A stretch of DNA of 40,967 nucleotides from DASYQV01 sp036005125 (GTDB taxonomy: Bacteria; Acidobacteriota; Vicinamibacteria; Vicinamibacterales; UBA2999): the NCBI GenBank assembly GCA_036005125.1, contig DASYQV010000335.1, positions 1-40,967 on the forward strand. Direction: 5' to 3'. The position numbers and the translations under genes were made by a program. The notes under the pieces are model-generated. The model was given only the letters and a program-made list of their open reading frames with translations, searched no databases and was not told the origin of the DNA. This document shows positions 23,955 to 31,932 of this stretch, one piece after another (the stretch's first letter is position 1; each line of letters starts with the position of its first letter).

Positions 23955-24655
23955 AGCGCTTCGAACGACGGCGGATGGAGCGCCTCCGGCGCGCGGTCAT
24001 CACCATCGGCCTGAGCTACGCGCTCGGCGCGCTCACCGACGTTGCGCTGACGTGGCGGCTCCACGAATTCGAGGCGTCTACTCAGAGTGCCGCGCGCGGA
24101 GAACAGCGGACGGCGCACGACCCGGCGGAACCGCGCGGCGTCGAACGGCCCGGCGAACACGGCGATCCGCCACCGGTTGGTACGACCGGCTCAGTGGCCA
24201 TGAGCAACGCCATCGGAACGCTGCGTCAACGTCACCTCGAGATTCCAGTCGAAGGCGTCCGGCCCGAGGAACTTCGGGATACGTACTCCGAGGTGCGCGG
24301 CTCGCACGCGCACGAGGCCATCGACATCATGGCGCCGCGGCGTACGCCGGTCGTCGCTGTCGATGACGGACGGATCGAGAAGCTCTTCACGAGCAAGGCC
24401 GGCGGATTGACCATCTACCAGTTCGATCCGTCCGGCACGTTCTCGTATTACTACGCCCACCTCGATTCGTACGGGGACGGGATTCGCGAAGGTGCGCAGG
24501 TCCGCCGCGGAGACGTGATCGCGTACGTCGGCACCTCGGGCAACGCCGCGCCGAATGCGCCGCATCTGCACTTTGCGATATTCCGCCTGACCCCCGAGCG
24601 CCAGTGGTGGAAGGGGGAACCGATCAACCCGTATCCGATTCTCAAAGCAGAATGA
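23951..24655 (+). CDS. Membrane-anchored M23 (LytM) peptidoglycan endopeptidase
   Basis: 234 residues. A short basic N-terminus precedes one membrane helix (about 14-33, AVITIGLSYALGALTDVALT), then a low-complexity linker (about 42-80) and an M23 domain (about 95-230) with all zinc and catalytic residues: HAHEAID (His121, Asp125), YYYAHLD (His170) and PHLHF (His205, His207). The pair with the L,D-transpeptidase, through a 4-bp overlap, suggests joint cutting and re-linking of the wall. I chose the ATG at 23951 over the in-frame upstream start at 23894 because of the overlap and the basic/helix start. Its TGA abuts R1 copy 3. Confidence 0.92.
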   Translation: MKRFERRRMERLRRAVITIGLSYALGALTDVALTWRLHEFEASTQSAARGEQRTAHDPAEPRGVERPGEHGDPPPVGTTGSVAMSNAIGTLRQRHLEIPVEGVRPEELRDTYSEVRGSHAHEAIDIMAPRRTPVVAVDDGRIEKLFTSKAGGLTIYQFDPSGTFSYYYAHLDSYGDGIREGAQVRRGDVIAYVGTSGNAAPNAPHLHFAIFRLTPERQWWKGEPINPYPILKAE

Positions 24656-24795
24656 GCTGACCAGTTAAGAGCTCTGCCTGATATCCGGCAGATCCCGTGC
24701 TGGTCAGCCCCGTCTCTTTTGGCGCGCTGCGCGCGCCTAGTCCGTTATGCGGTGCAAATAACGGTACATAATTCTCGTGGGAGCCGCATAACGGA
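24656..24795 (-). repeat. R1 structured repeat, copy 3 (inverted)
   Basis: In minus-strand order: TCCGTTATGCGG (24784-24795) pairs with its complement at 24741-24752, GGCGCGC/GCGCGCC (24721-24737) is followed by AAAAGAGACGG, and a stem with CTGACCAG/CTGGTCAG outer arms lies at 24656-24664 and 24700-24708 with GATATC inside. The element begins on the base after the M23 stop codon. Confidence 0.85.
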
Positions 24796-24802
24796 CTCAG
24801 AC

Positions 24803-25645
24803 GTGTATCGCGCCTGGCTCGTGTTTCTCGTGCGAGCCTACATCCGTGCGCTCGCGTACGTCTCGCCGCAGGCAACTGGGCGCTTCGCGCTGCGCCTGTT
24901 CAGCACGCCTCGACGGCATCATCGACCTGCGTGGGAACGACAGATAGCGGACAGCGGTGAGCGGGTCACCCTCGGACCCGGGCTCGCGGCGCGCGCGTGG
25001 GGATCGGGTCCCGTCGTCCTGCTCCTGCACGGTTGGGAAGGACGCGGCACGCAGCTTGGCCGATTCGTGGCGCCGTTTGCGGCCGCCGGCTTCCGCGTGA
25101 TCGCGGTGGATGGCCCGGCTCACGGCGAGTCCCCCGGGACGCGGACCGACATGATCGAGCATACGGAAGCGGTGCGCCGGATAGGGCGTGAACTGGGTCC
25201 CCTTGCGGGAATAGTCGCGCACTCCTTTGGCGGCGCCGCGACCACGCTTGCGATCGAGCGCGGGCTCGACGTCCGCTCGGTGGTGCTGATCTCGTCGCCC
25301 ACCTCCGTGCAGGACGTCATCGGCCGGTTCGCCGTCCTGGTCGGGCTCCGCGATCAGAGTCTGGCCGCGTTTCGCGCGGCGCTCGAGCAGCAGACCGGCG
25401 TCCCCTTGCGAGACATCGAGATCTACGAGCGCGTTTCGGCGCTTCAGGTACCCGCGCTCATCGTCCACGACCGCGACGATCGCGAAGTTCCGTTCCATGA
25501 TGCGGAACGGCTGACGGCGCGGTGGCCTGGCGCGCATTTCTATCCGACCGAGGGGCTCGGCCACCGGCGAATTCTCAAAGACGAAGACGTCATCCGCAGG
25601 GCTGTCGAGTTCGTCGCCAACGTCGCGCTTTCAGCACGAGCGTAA
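24803..25645 (+). CDS. Alpha/beta hydrolase
   Basis: 280 residues from the GTG at 24803. Fold motifs: VVLLLHGWEGRGTQLGRFV (oxyanion region), VIAVDGPAHGESPG, nucleophile Ser141 in GIVAHSFGGAAT, Asp226 in LIVHDRDDREVPF and His254 in EGLGHRRIL. Esterase or lipase activity is likely; the substrate is unknown. The first ~45 residues (WLVFLVRAYIRALAYVSPQA) are hydrophobic and could associate with the membrane. The frame stays open upstream to 24719, but those 28 residues are encoded by R1 copy 3 and are not conserved protein, so I reject the longer start. Confidence 0.87.
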   Translation: MYRAWLVFLVRAYIRALAYVSPQATGRFALRLFSTPRRHHRPAWERQIADSGERVTLGPGLAARAWGSGPVVLLLHGWEGRGTQLGRFVAPFAAAGFRVIAVDGPAHGESPGTRTDMIEHTEAVRRIGRELGPLAGIVAHSFGGAATTLAIERGLDVRSVVLISSPTSVQDVIGRFAVLVGLRDQSLAAFRAALEQQTGVPLRDIEIYERVSALQVPALIVHDRDDREVPFHDAERLTARWPGAHFYPTEGLGHRRILKDEDVIRRAVEFVANVALSARA

Positions 25646-25792
25646 CCCTCGGCGGAGCTCGGCCGGGCGTTCGAATCAGGCTGCTGGCAGCCGCTTTGCG
25701 ACTCTTACACAAGTATTACAGACGCCTTCCGGACGACCTGTTATCGTGCAGGGTCGTTCCAACGTTTCAACCGCGCAAAGGACAACTGTCTG

Positions 25793-26683
25793 ATGACGAT
25801 GCCGTCGCTCATGTACGGGCGTAAGTACCAGAAGGGTTTGAACACGATCACGGTGATCGCGATGACCGCGTTCCACATCGGAGCGGTCGCGGCGTTCTTC
25901 GTCATCGACGGCGGCGCCATCGTCGCGGCCATCGCCCTCTGGCTGATCTCGGGCAGTCTGGGGATCGGGATGGGGTATCACCGACTGCTGACCCACCGCG
26001 GCTACAAGGCTCGCAAGTGGGTCGAGTATGTCCTGACGATCTGCGGAACGCTCGCCCTCGAGGGCGGGCCGATCTTCTGGGTCGCGACACACCGTATCCA
26101 TCATCAGAAGTCGGACCGCGAAGGCGATCCGCACACGCCACGCGAGGGAACGTTCTGGGCGCACATGGGATGGATCATGACCGGCCAGGGGTTGCACCAC
26201 GACGCGCAGATCCTGGCCCGCTATGCGCCTGATCTCTGCCGCGATCGGTTTTATGTCTGGCTGTCGACCTGGCACTGGGTGCCGCAGGTGATCGTCGGCG
26301 TCGGGCTCCTCGTATTTGGAGGCATCCCCTACGTCCTCTGGGCCACCTTCCTGCGTACGACGTTCTGTCTGCATTCGACGTGGCTCGTGAACTCCGCGAC
26401 GCATCTCTGGGGCTCGCGCCGGTTCAAGACGCGCGACGACTCGACAAACAACTGGTGGGTGGCGCTCCTCACTTTCGGTGAGGGCTGGCACAACAACCAT
26501 CACGCGCACCCCGTGTCCGCGCGCCACGGCCTCGCCTGGTACGAGTTCGATATGAACTGGCTCGGCATCAAGACGCTGGAGCTCTTCGGTCTGGTCTGGG
26601 ATGTCAAGGCTGCCAAAATTGCGCAGGACGTGCCCCACGAGGAGAACGAAAGAATCGTCGTCGGAGGACAGGCTGTGGCCTGA
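25793..26683 (+). CDS. Acyl-lipid/acyl-CoA delta-9-type fatty acid desaturase
   Basis: 296 residues, membrane-bound di-iron desaturase. The three His boxes are HRLLTHRG (His63-His68), THRIHHQKSD (His100, His103, His104) and GEGWHNNHHAHP, and four or so hydrophobic helices surround them (about 20-60, 80-97, 155-190). NSATHLWGSRRF also matches the stearoyl-CoA/DesC branch. It introduces a double bond in saturated acyl chains and tunes membrane fluidity. Start at ATG 25793, preceded by AAAGGACAAC. It lies alone in 147- and 274-bp gaps; regulation is not visible. Confidence 0.94.
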   Translation: MTMPSLMYGRKYQKGLNTITVIAMTAFHIGAVAAFFVIDGGAIVAAIALWLISGSLGIGMGYHRLLTHRGYKARKWVEYVLTICGTLALEGGPIFWVATHRIHHQKSDREGDPHTPREGTFWAHMGWIMTGQGLHHDAQILARYAPDLCRDRFYVWLSTWHWVPQVIVGVGLLVFGGIPYVLWATFLRTTFCLHSTWLVNSATHLWGSRRFKTRDDSTNNWWVALLTFGEGWHNNHHAHPVSARHGLAWYEFDMNWLGIKTLELFGLVWDVKAAKIAQDVPHEENERIVVGGQAVA

Positions 26684-26685
26684 CG

Positions 26686-26945
26686 TAGGTCAAAAGTCAA
26701 AGGTCAAAGGTTAGGTTAAAGGTCCAGGTCCAGGTTCAGGTCTCTCTAGGCGTAGGTTCAGGTCAAAGGTCGAGTCAAAGGATTAGGTCAAAGAGCTAGG
26801 TATCAAAGGTCCGCCGTCTAGCGGGCCTTTGTGTTTTCTGGCGGCGGTGACCGAGACCTTTGACCTGAACCTTTGACCTGAACCTTTGACCTGGCCCTTA
26901 CGGTAACCCTAACCTTTAACCTTTGACCTTTGACCTTTGACCTAA
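26686..26945. repeat. Degenerate AGGTCAAAGG repeat field in inverted halves
   Basis: From 26686 to about 26803 the plus strand carries many variants of AGGTCAAAGG and AGGTTCAGGTC. From about 26856 to 26945 the complement, CCTTTGACCT, is repeated, partly as CTTTGACCTGAACCTTTGAC. The two halves are imperfect reverse complements around the terminator at 26805. The motif is AT-richer than the neighbouring genes and non-coding. Confidence 0.8.
26805..26838 (+). terminator. Rho-independent-type terminator after the desaturase
   Basis: AAAGGTCCGC (26805-26814) pairs with GCGGGCCTTT (26821-26830), with one G-U pair and a 6-nt loop, followed by GTGTTTTC. The A-rich left flank and T-rich right flank make it usable mainly for the plus-strand desaturase transcript. 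Confidence 0.7.
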
Positions 26946-26957
26946 AATGAGGCCCAG

Positions 26958-27854
26958 ATGACGCGGCGTAAGGCGATCGCATTCTTCGTGGCGTTCTGCG
27001 TGCTGCTCGTGGCGGCGGCCGTGTCGCTCAATATCGGCTGGATCGTCATCAACGCCCGCAGCATTACGCCGCTCATCCTCGGCGTCGCGACATTCGCGCT
27101 GATCATCACGGGCATCATCGTCTACACCGTGTTCCTCGTCATGGAAATCAAACGGAACGAGGATCACGACACGTTCATCAACGCGGTCACGCACGAGCTG
27201 AAGACGCCGATTGCGTCGATCAAGCTGTATCTCGAGACGTTGCAGTCCCGCGCGCTCACCGAGGAGCAGCGGCGTCATTTTTACGGGGTGATGCTCGCCG
27301 ATGCCGACCGTCTGCACCGGACGGTCGACCAGGTGCTCAAGGCCGGGATCGTGCGCGAGAAGCGGAAGGCAGGCCCGCGTTCGCCCGTAGACATCGGAGC
27401 GATCGCGCGCGAATGCGTCGACCTTGCGGTCGTGCGGCATCACCTGCCACCAAGCGCCGTTGCGCTGGACACTCAGGCCGATCAACGGCTGATGGTCCTT
27501 GGCGAGGCGGACGACCTCCGCACCGTGATCTCGAACCTGGTCGACAATGCGGTCAAGTACTCGGGCGAGAGCGTCCGCGTCACCGTCGCGCTGGCGGCGC
27601 CGACGCCGGAAACGGTGTGGGTGCGCGTGCAGGACCGCGGGATCGGCATCCCACATAAACAGCTCAAACGCATCTTCAACCGCTTCTACCGCGTCCAGAC
27701 GCGCGGTCTCAAGCAGGTCAAGGGCACAGGTCTCGGCCTCTACATCGTGCGCACCATTGCCAAGGCGCACGGTGGCCGGGTCTTCGCGCAAAGCGAAGGC
27801 GAAGGACGAGGCGCCACGTTCACGGTCGAACTCCCGCGTCTTGCCCGCGTATGA
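26958..27854 (+). CDS. Membrane sensor histidine kinase without a periplasmic sensor domain
   Basis: 298 residues. Two membrane helices (about 5-30 and 38-62) are separated by only a few residues, so sensing must be in or through the membrane. HisKA follows with FINAVTHELKTPIASIKLYL (His79), then HATPase motifs NLVDNAVKYS (N-box), QDRGIGIP (G1), IFNRFYRV (F-box) and KGTGLGLYIV (G2). It forms a translationally coupled pair with the OmpR-type regulator (ATGA overlap at 27851-27854). Kinase before regulator is the reverse of the more common order. Signal unknown; envelope stress is one guess. Confidence 0.93.
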   Translation: MTRRKAIAFFVAFCVLLVAAAVSLNIGWIVINARSITPLILGVATFALIITGIIVYTVFLVMEIKRNEDHDTFINAVTHELKTPIASIKLYLETLQSRALTEEQRRHFYGVMLADADRLHRTVDQVLKAGIVREKRKAGPRSPVDIGAIARECVDLAVVRHHLPPSAVALDTQADQRLMVLGEADDLRTVISNLVDNAVKYSGESVRVTVALAAPTPETVWVRVQDRGIGIPHKQLKRIFNRFYRVQTRGLKQVKGTGLGLYIVRTIAKAHGGRVFAQSEGEGRGATFTVELPRLARV

Positions 27855-28579
27855 GCCGTGTCCTCATTGTCGAAGACGAGCAACATCTGGCGGACGGGCT
27901 CCGGTTCAACCTCGAAGCGGAAGGGCACCAGGCCATCATCGTCTGCGATGGCGTCCAGGCACTCGATCGGCTCCTCACCGAGCGCGATCACTACGATGCG
28001 GTGATCCTCGACGTCATGCTGCCCGGCAAGGACGGCTTCGAGGTCGCCTCGTCCTTGCGCGCGGCGGGCCAGTACGTCCCAATCCTGATGCTGACGGCAC
28101 GCGGGCGGCCGGAAGACGTGCTCCGCGGGTTCGAATCGGGCGCCGATGACTATCTCCCGAAGCCGTTCGAGCTCGCGATTTTCCTTGCGCGACTGCGAGG
28201 GTTGCTCCGTCGCCGGCGGTGGAGCCAGCAGGAGGTGGCCGCTGCGCCGGCGCCCGCCAACGGCGCGGTGCCTGACGTCTTCTCCTTTGCCGGGCGGACT
28301 CTCGATTTCAGCACCATGGAGATCAGGGCCCGAGACGGGTCGCACCCACTCACCCTGATGGAGTGCCAGCTGTTGCGGTATCTCGTAAAGAACGCCGGCA
28401 AGCCGGTTTCGCGCAAAGCGATCCTGGAAGACGTGTGGGACCTGCACGAGAGCACCGATACGCGTGCGATCGACAACTTCATCGTGCGGCTGCGGCGCTA
28501 CCTGGAGGACAACCCGGCATCGCCCAGATTCCTGCTGACCGTCCGCGGCGTCGGCTACAAGTTCGTCCCCACTGTGTAA
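27851..28579 (+). CDS. OmpR/PhoB-family response regulator
   Basis: 242 residues. The receiver (about 3-118) has the acidic pair in VEDE, phospho-acceptor Asp54 in VILDVMLPGKDG, Thr in LMLTARGRP and Lys in DYLPKPFEL. A winged-helix DNA-binding domain (about 145-240) reads LTLMECQLLRYLVKNAGKPV, SRKAILEDVW, AIDNFIVRLRRYLEDNP and TVRGVGYKFVP. It is the partner of the upstream kinase by overlap. A hairpin with a TTTA loop lies just past its stop. Confidence 0.94.
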   Translation: MSRVLIVEDEQHLADGLRFNLEAEGHQAIIVCDGVQALDRLLTERDHYDAVILDVMLPGKDGFEVASSLRAAGQYVPILMLTARGRPEDVLRGFESGADDYLPKPFELAIFLARLRGLLRRRRWSQQEVAAAPAPANGAVPDVFSFAGRTLDFSTMEIRARDGSHPLTLMECQLLRYLVKNAGKPVSRKAILEDVWDLHESTDTRAIDNFIVRLRRYLEDNPASPRFLLTVRGVGYKFVPTV

Positions 28580-28580
28580 T

Positions 28581-28604
28581 GTAGCCCCGGGTCATTTAGA
28601 CCCG
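28581..28604. terminator. Hairpin between convergent genes, GTAG...TTTA family
   Basis: GTAGCCC leads into CGGGTC (28588-28593), loop ATTTA, and GACCCG (28599-28604). It occupies the 29-bp gap between two convergent stop codons, where a bidirectional terminator is expected. Sequence context and loop resemble the hairpins at 6511 and 17864, although the stems differ. Confidence 0.5.
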
Positions 28605-28608
28605 CGGT

Positions 28609-29451
28609 TCAGTGCGACATCGCGTGCAACAGCACGTTGATGCCGACCGCGTAGCCGGCGGGCGAGAACTGATAGAAGAACCCTGGATCCTCGGCTTCCC
28701 GCTCCCACGAGTCGCCGATGTCGGTGTTGTGCGACATGAGTACGACCACGGCGCCCTGTCGATCGCGGATGGCGCGGAAGTGCACCTCGGCACTATCGGC
28801 ACCGCGTTCAGAAGTCGTCGAGCCGCCAACCGCGCGCCAGAACTGGATATTCGTAATCTGCGGAATTTTTCGCACTTCGAAAAGGGCGCGCAGCATCGGG
28901 TCGTCGAGCTTCATGTCGGTGATCGGATACTCCGAGGGCGGCAGCACCTTCGCGATCTCGCGCGACCACTGCTCCCAGGCGGCCGTTCCCCAGAAGTCGT
29001 CGACCCACAGGAAGCCGCCCTTCAAGAGATACGCGCGCAGCCGTTCGGCCTCGACCGGACTGAGCCCGATCGTTCCGACGTCGGATGCGATAGTGAACGG
29101 GCAGTTGAACAGAGCGTCATCCGTCATCCGGACGACGTAGTGGTGCGGGACCCGTCGCTCATCGAGGCTCACGGGCGTCTTCGTCAGCTCCGAAAGCCGG
29201 ATCGTGAGGTTGATCTCGGCATACGGATAGTCGGTCTCCCAGCCGATGCCCATGGCTTCCGCTCGCACGCTGCGATACATCAGCCGGCAAGGGATGAAGT
29301 TCGCATCCGGCATCATGGCGGGGGCAAAGATCGGCGCCATCGTGCCCTCACGGTAGCTCCACCGTCCGCGCTGCGCATAAGCCGCGCCCACCACCAGCAT
29401 GACGGCCAAGGCAATGACGATGGTCCGCAGTGCGAGCAGTCGCATCTTCAT
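28609..29451 (-). CDS. DUF4159-domain secreted protein
   Basis: 280 residues from the ATG at 29451, with a clean signal peptide (LLALRTIVIALAVMLVVGAA YAQ). The mature part matches DUF4159: LMYRSVRAEAMGIGWETDYP, NLTIRLSELTKTPVSLDERR, LRAYLLKGGFLWVDDFWGTA, LPPSEYPITDMKLDDPMLRA and VLMSHNTDIGDSWE near the C-terminus. The fold resembles a glutamine-amidotransferase-like domain without its Cys nucleophile. In Acidobacteriota and Planctomycetota such proteins often sit with MoxR/vWA genes; none are here. Function unknown. Confidence 0.85.
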   Translation of the reverse strand: MKMRLLALRTIVIALAVMLVVGAAYAQRGRWSYREGTMAPIFAPAMMPDANFIPCRLMYRSVRAEAMGIGWETDYPYAEINLTIRLSELTKTPVSLDERRVPHHYVVRMTDDALFNCPFTIASDVGTIGLSPVEAERLRAYLLKGGFLWVDDFWGTAAWEQWSREIAKVLPPSEYPITDMKLDDPMLRALFEVRKIPQITNIQFWRAVGGSTTSERGADSAEVHFRAIRDRQGAVVVLMSHNTDIGDSWEREAEDPGFFYQFSPAGYAVGINVLLHAMSH

Positions 29452-29508
29452 GACGCCGGGCGCATCCACTCGGAGATGATATATCCCCTGGCAGAGAAAG
29501 CAGCCGTG

Positions 29509-30048
29509 TTACCGGGAAGCGGTCAGTTCGAATGAGGCCCAGCGGCGTTCATGGTCGAGCAGCCAGCGCTTTCGCTCCAAGCCACCGCCGTAGCCCGTGA
29601 GAGTTCCATCGGCGCCGACGACCCGATGACACGGGACGATGATGGCAATCGGGTTGGCGCCGTTGGCCAGCCCCACCGCACGAGCGCCGTTCCGGAGACC
29701 CAGCCGGCCTGCAATCGCGCCGTACGACGTCGTCTGGCCGGCAGAGATTTCGAGGAGACATGCCCATACACGACGTTCGAACTCCGTCCCATGCATGGCG
29801 AGCGGCAGTGCCGCCGCGTCGGCGCTTCGACCGGCGAAGTAGTCGTCGAGCCAGGCGCGTGCGCGATCGAGGATTGCGTTTGGTGTGTCGTCGATCCTGT
29901 GAGGCGGGAACCTCCGCAGAAGGCGCGCGTCGAGCCGGCGCTCGCGATGGGGATGCGCAAACTCGAGCGCCGCGAGCGCGGAATCCGACGCCAACGCGAT
30001 CATCGGTCCGACCGGCGTCTCGAATACGCATCGACAGAAGACGTCCAT
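29509..30048 (-). CDS. ogt: Methylated-DNA--[protein]-cysteine S-methyltransferase
   Basis: 179 residues. It transfers the alkyl group from O6-alkylguanine to its own cysteine, a suicidal repair reaction. The active site IIVPCHRVVGADGTLTGYGG has Cys140. The HTH SYGAIAGRLGLRNGARAVG and the closing helix GLERKRWLLDHE are standard. The N-terminal domain (1-90) lacks an AraC-type Ada part, so this is the Ogt type. Its promoter must lie in the 175-bp divergent gap shared with the SDR gene. No Ada box was identified. Confidence 0.95.
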   Translation of the reverse strand: MDVFCRCVFETPVGPMIALASDSALAALEFAHPHRERRLDARLLRRFPPHRIDDTPNAILDRARAWLDDYFAGRSADAAALPLAMHGTEFERRVWACLLEISAGQTTSYGAIAGRLGLRNGARAVGLANGANPIAIIVPCHRVVGADGTLTGYGGGLERKRWLLDHERRWASFELTASR

Positions 30049-30223
30049 GTAAATCGGGGTGCCTCAAGGAGCCGTGACAGCGTGGGAATGTCTATTGTGT
30101 GCGGTTTCACGATCGACGATCTATCGAGCCGTGACGATATTGCTTGCCGACGAGCTGGTTGAGTCGTGAACCGGTACGCGACGTGCTGATGCTTCCGCCG
30201 CTCCCCTGGGTGCGGAGGCGGGC

Positions 30224-31231
30224 ATGAGGGTGAAACTCAAGCGAGTCGGCGAGCAGGTGATTGTGATTACGGGCGCCTCGAGTGGAATCGGTCTGGCGAC
30301 TGCCGAGATGGCGGCCGAAGCAGGCGCATGCGTGGTGTTGAGCTCGCGGCACGAGATGGAATTGCGTAAGGCGGTCGACCGCATCCGCATCCGGGGCGGG
30401 CGAGCCGTCTACGTGGTGGCTGACGTGGCCGACGCCGACGCGGTGCAGGAAATCGCGAACCGCGCGATCGAGGAGTTCGGCAGCTTCGACACCTGGGTCA
30501 ATAACGCCGGGATTTCCATCTACGGCAGGACGACCGAGGTGCCGCTCGAAGACAAGCGGCGCTTGTTCGATGTGAACTTCTGGGGCGTCGTCCACGGATG
30601 CCGCGCGGCGGTCCCGCACCTGCGACGCCGCGGCGGCGCGATCATCAACATCGGCTCGATTGTGTCCGACCGCGCCGTACCGCTGCAGGGCGTCTACAGC
30701 GCGTCGAAGCATGCGGTAAAGGGCTACACGGACGCGTTGCGGATGGAGCTCGAGTACGACGGGGTGCCAATCTCCGTGTCGCTGGTCAAGCCGGCTGCGA
30801 TCAACACACCGTTCCTCGAGCACGCGCGCACGTACATGGAGGCCGAGCCCGAGTTTCCACCGCCGATCTATACGCCTGAGGAAGTGGCGCGTGCGATTCT
30901 GCGCTGTGCGGAGAAGCCGACGCGTGATATCACGGTGGGCGGCAGCGGGAAGATGATCACGGCGATGGGTACGGTTGCGCCGCGGCTGACGGACCTCTAC
31001 ATGAAGGCCACGATGTTCAAGCAACAGCAGAAAGATGAGCCGCCGCACGGACCGGACTCGTTATACGAGCCCCAGCAGGATGGGCGTCGTCGAGGATCGT
31101 CGGAACGGTACACGATGCGCCGAAGCGCGTATACTCGCGCCGCGCTGTCCGATGTCGGCCGCGTTCTGCCATTCATTGCCGCGGGCGCCGTGGTGGCGGC
31201 GAGCCTGCGCGCCAGGCGCAAAGCCTCGTGA
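30224..31231 (+). CDS. Short-chain dehydrogenase/reductase with C-terminal membrane tail
   Basis: 335 residues. Rossmann SDR: TGASSGIG (16-23), NNAG (93-96), catalytic Ser145, Tyr158 and Lys162 in VYSASKHAVKG. The binding region SRHEMELRK suggests NADP(H). After the core (about 260 residues) comes an extension with a basic stretch and a terminal hydrophobic segment (VLPFIAAGAVVAASLRARRK), so the protein may be tethered to the inner membrane. Substrate unknown. The family resembles stand-alone SDRs annotated as Sdr/YqjQ-like. R2 copy 3 begins directly after its TGA. Confidence 0.9.
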   Translation: MRVKLKRVGEQVIVITGASSGIGLATAEMAAEAGACVVLSSRHEMELRKAVDRIRIRGGRAVYVVADVADADAVQEIANRAIEEFGSFDTWVNNAGISIYGRTTEVPLEDKRRLFDVNFWGVVHGCRAAVPHLRRRGGAIINIGSIVSDRAVPLQGVYSASKHAVKGYTDALRMELEYDGVPISVSLVKPAAINTPFLEHARTYMEAEPEFPPPIYTPEEVARAILRCAEKPTRDITVGGSGKMITAMGTVAPRLTDLYMKATMFKQQQKDEPPHGPDSLYEPQQDGRRRGSSERYTMRRSAYTRAALSDVGRVLPFIAAGAVVAASLRARRKAS

Positions 31232-31324
31232 GGGGGTCAGACCGGGGTCAGACCGGGGTCAGACCGGGGTCAGACCGGGGTCTGACCCTGGTGATGGGTC
31301 GACTCAAGGTACGCAGGAATTGCC
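31232..31324 (+). repeat. R2 array, copy 3, immediately 3' of the SDR gene
   Basis: After the TGA come four perfect GGGGTCAGACC units, then GGGGTCTGACCCTGG and a 35-bp tail at 31290-31324. That tail is identical, base for base, to the reverse complement of 39411-39445 in copy 4. Confidence 0.88.
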
Positions 31325-31372
31325 AGGGACTCCGCTTCTGCTGGTCGCCAGGGCTTGATGCGGGAGCACGTG

Positions 31373-31882
31373 TCACTTCCGGCTTTGCGGAACGACCTCG
31401 GTTGCGCGCAGGAAGACGCCGGCGTCCTTCACCGCTCGGGCGGTCGACTGATCCACGCTCCAGAGGCGCGCGGCCTCTCCGGAATCGGGCGCCGGTTCAA
31501 CGGTGCCCACCAGCCTCACACGCACGCCAGGCTCTAACGCGTGTACCGGCAGTTGCGCCGTCTTCTCGACGACGACGAACACCGGCTTGCCGTCGACCTC
31601 GCCCGCCCAGAACGTCGACCTGCTCGTCAGCTGGCGCACGGGCACGTTCTCGAGCGATGCGCGACGTCCGACGGCATTTGCCGCGAGCACGTCCGCGAGG
31701 TGGGTGAGCGGCTCGAGCGCTCCACCCTTGCCGCCAGTGGTGCCGGCGGCGCCGGGCTCACTGGGGACGGGCGCACCGACCCGCCACAACGCGACCAGCG
31801 CCAGCACGGCGACAATCAATCCCGGAACGCCGAGCCGCGTGACCGCACGCCGCCGCCCTCCAGGCCTCATCTGTTCCGCCAT
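31373..31882 (-). CDS. Hypothetical protein with one membrane helix
   Basis: 169 residues. A basic N-terminus (MRPGGRRRAVTR) is followed by one helix (about 18-36, GVPGLIVAVLALVALW), a Gly/Pro/Ala linker, and a C-terminal domain of short strands (VRQLTSRSTFWAGEVDGKPV, FVVVEKTAQLPVHALEPG, VRVRLVGTVEPAP) that looks like an OB-type beta barrel. That suggests a membrane-tethered periplasmic domain. I do not recognise the family. It diverges from the TIGR00300 gene across 50 bp. Confidence 0.65.
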   Translation of the reverse strand: MAEQMRPGGRRRAVTRLGVPGLIVAVLALVALWRVGAPVPSEPGAAGTTGGKGGALEPLTHLADVLAANAVGRRASLENVPVRQLTSRSTFWAGEVDGKPVFVVVEKTAQLPVHALEPGVRVRLVGTVEPAPDSGEAARLWSVDQSTARAVKDAGVFLRATEVVPQSRK

Positions 31883-31932
31883 GGCTCTTCTCTCACACTG
31901 ACCTCAGCCGGTGCAGGAAGCGTGCCGGTAGA

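Noticed and set aside
28125..28150. tRNA T-loop-like GGTTCGAATC
   Set aside because: It lies inside the OmpR-type regulator coding sequence (GFESGADDY) and no cloverleaf can be formed around it.
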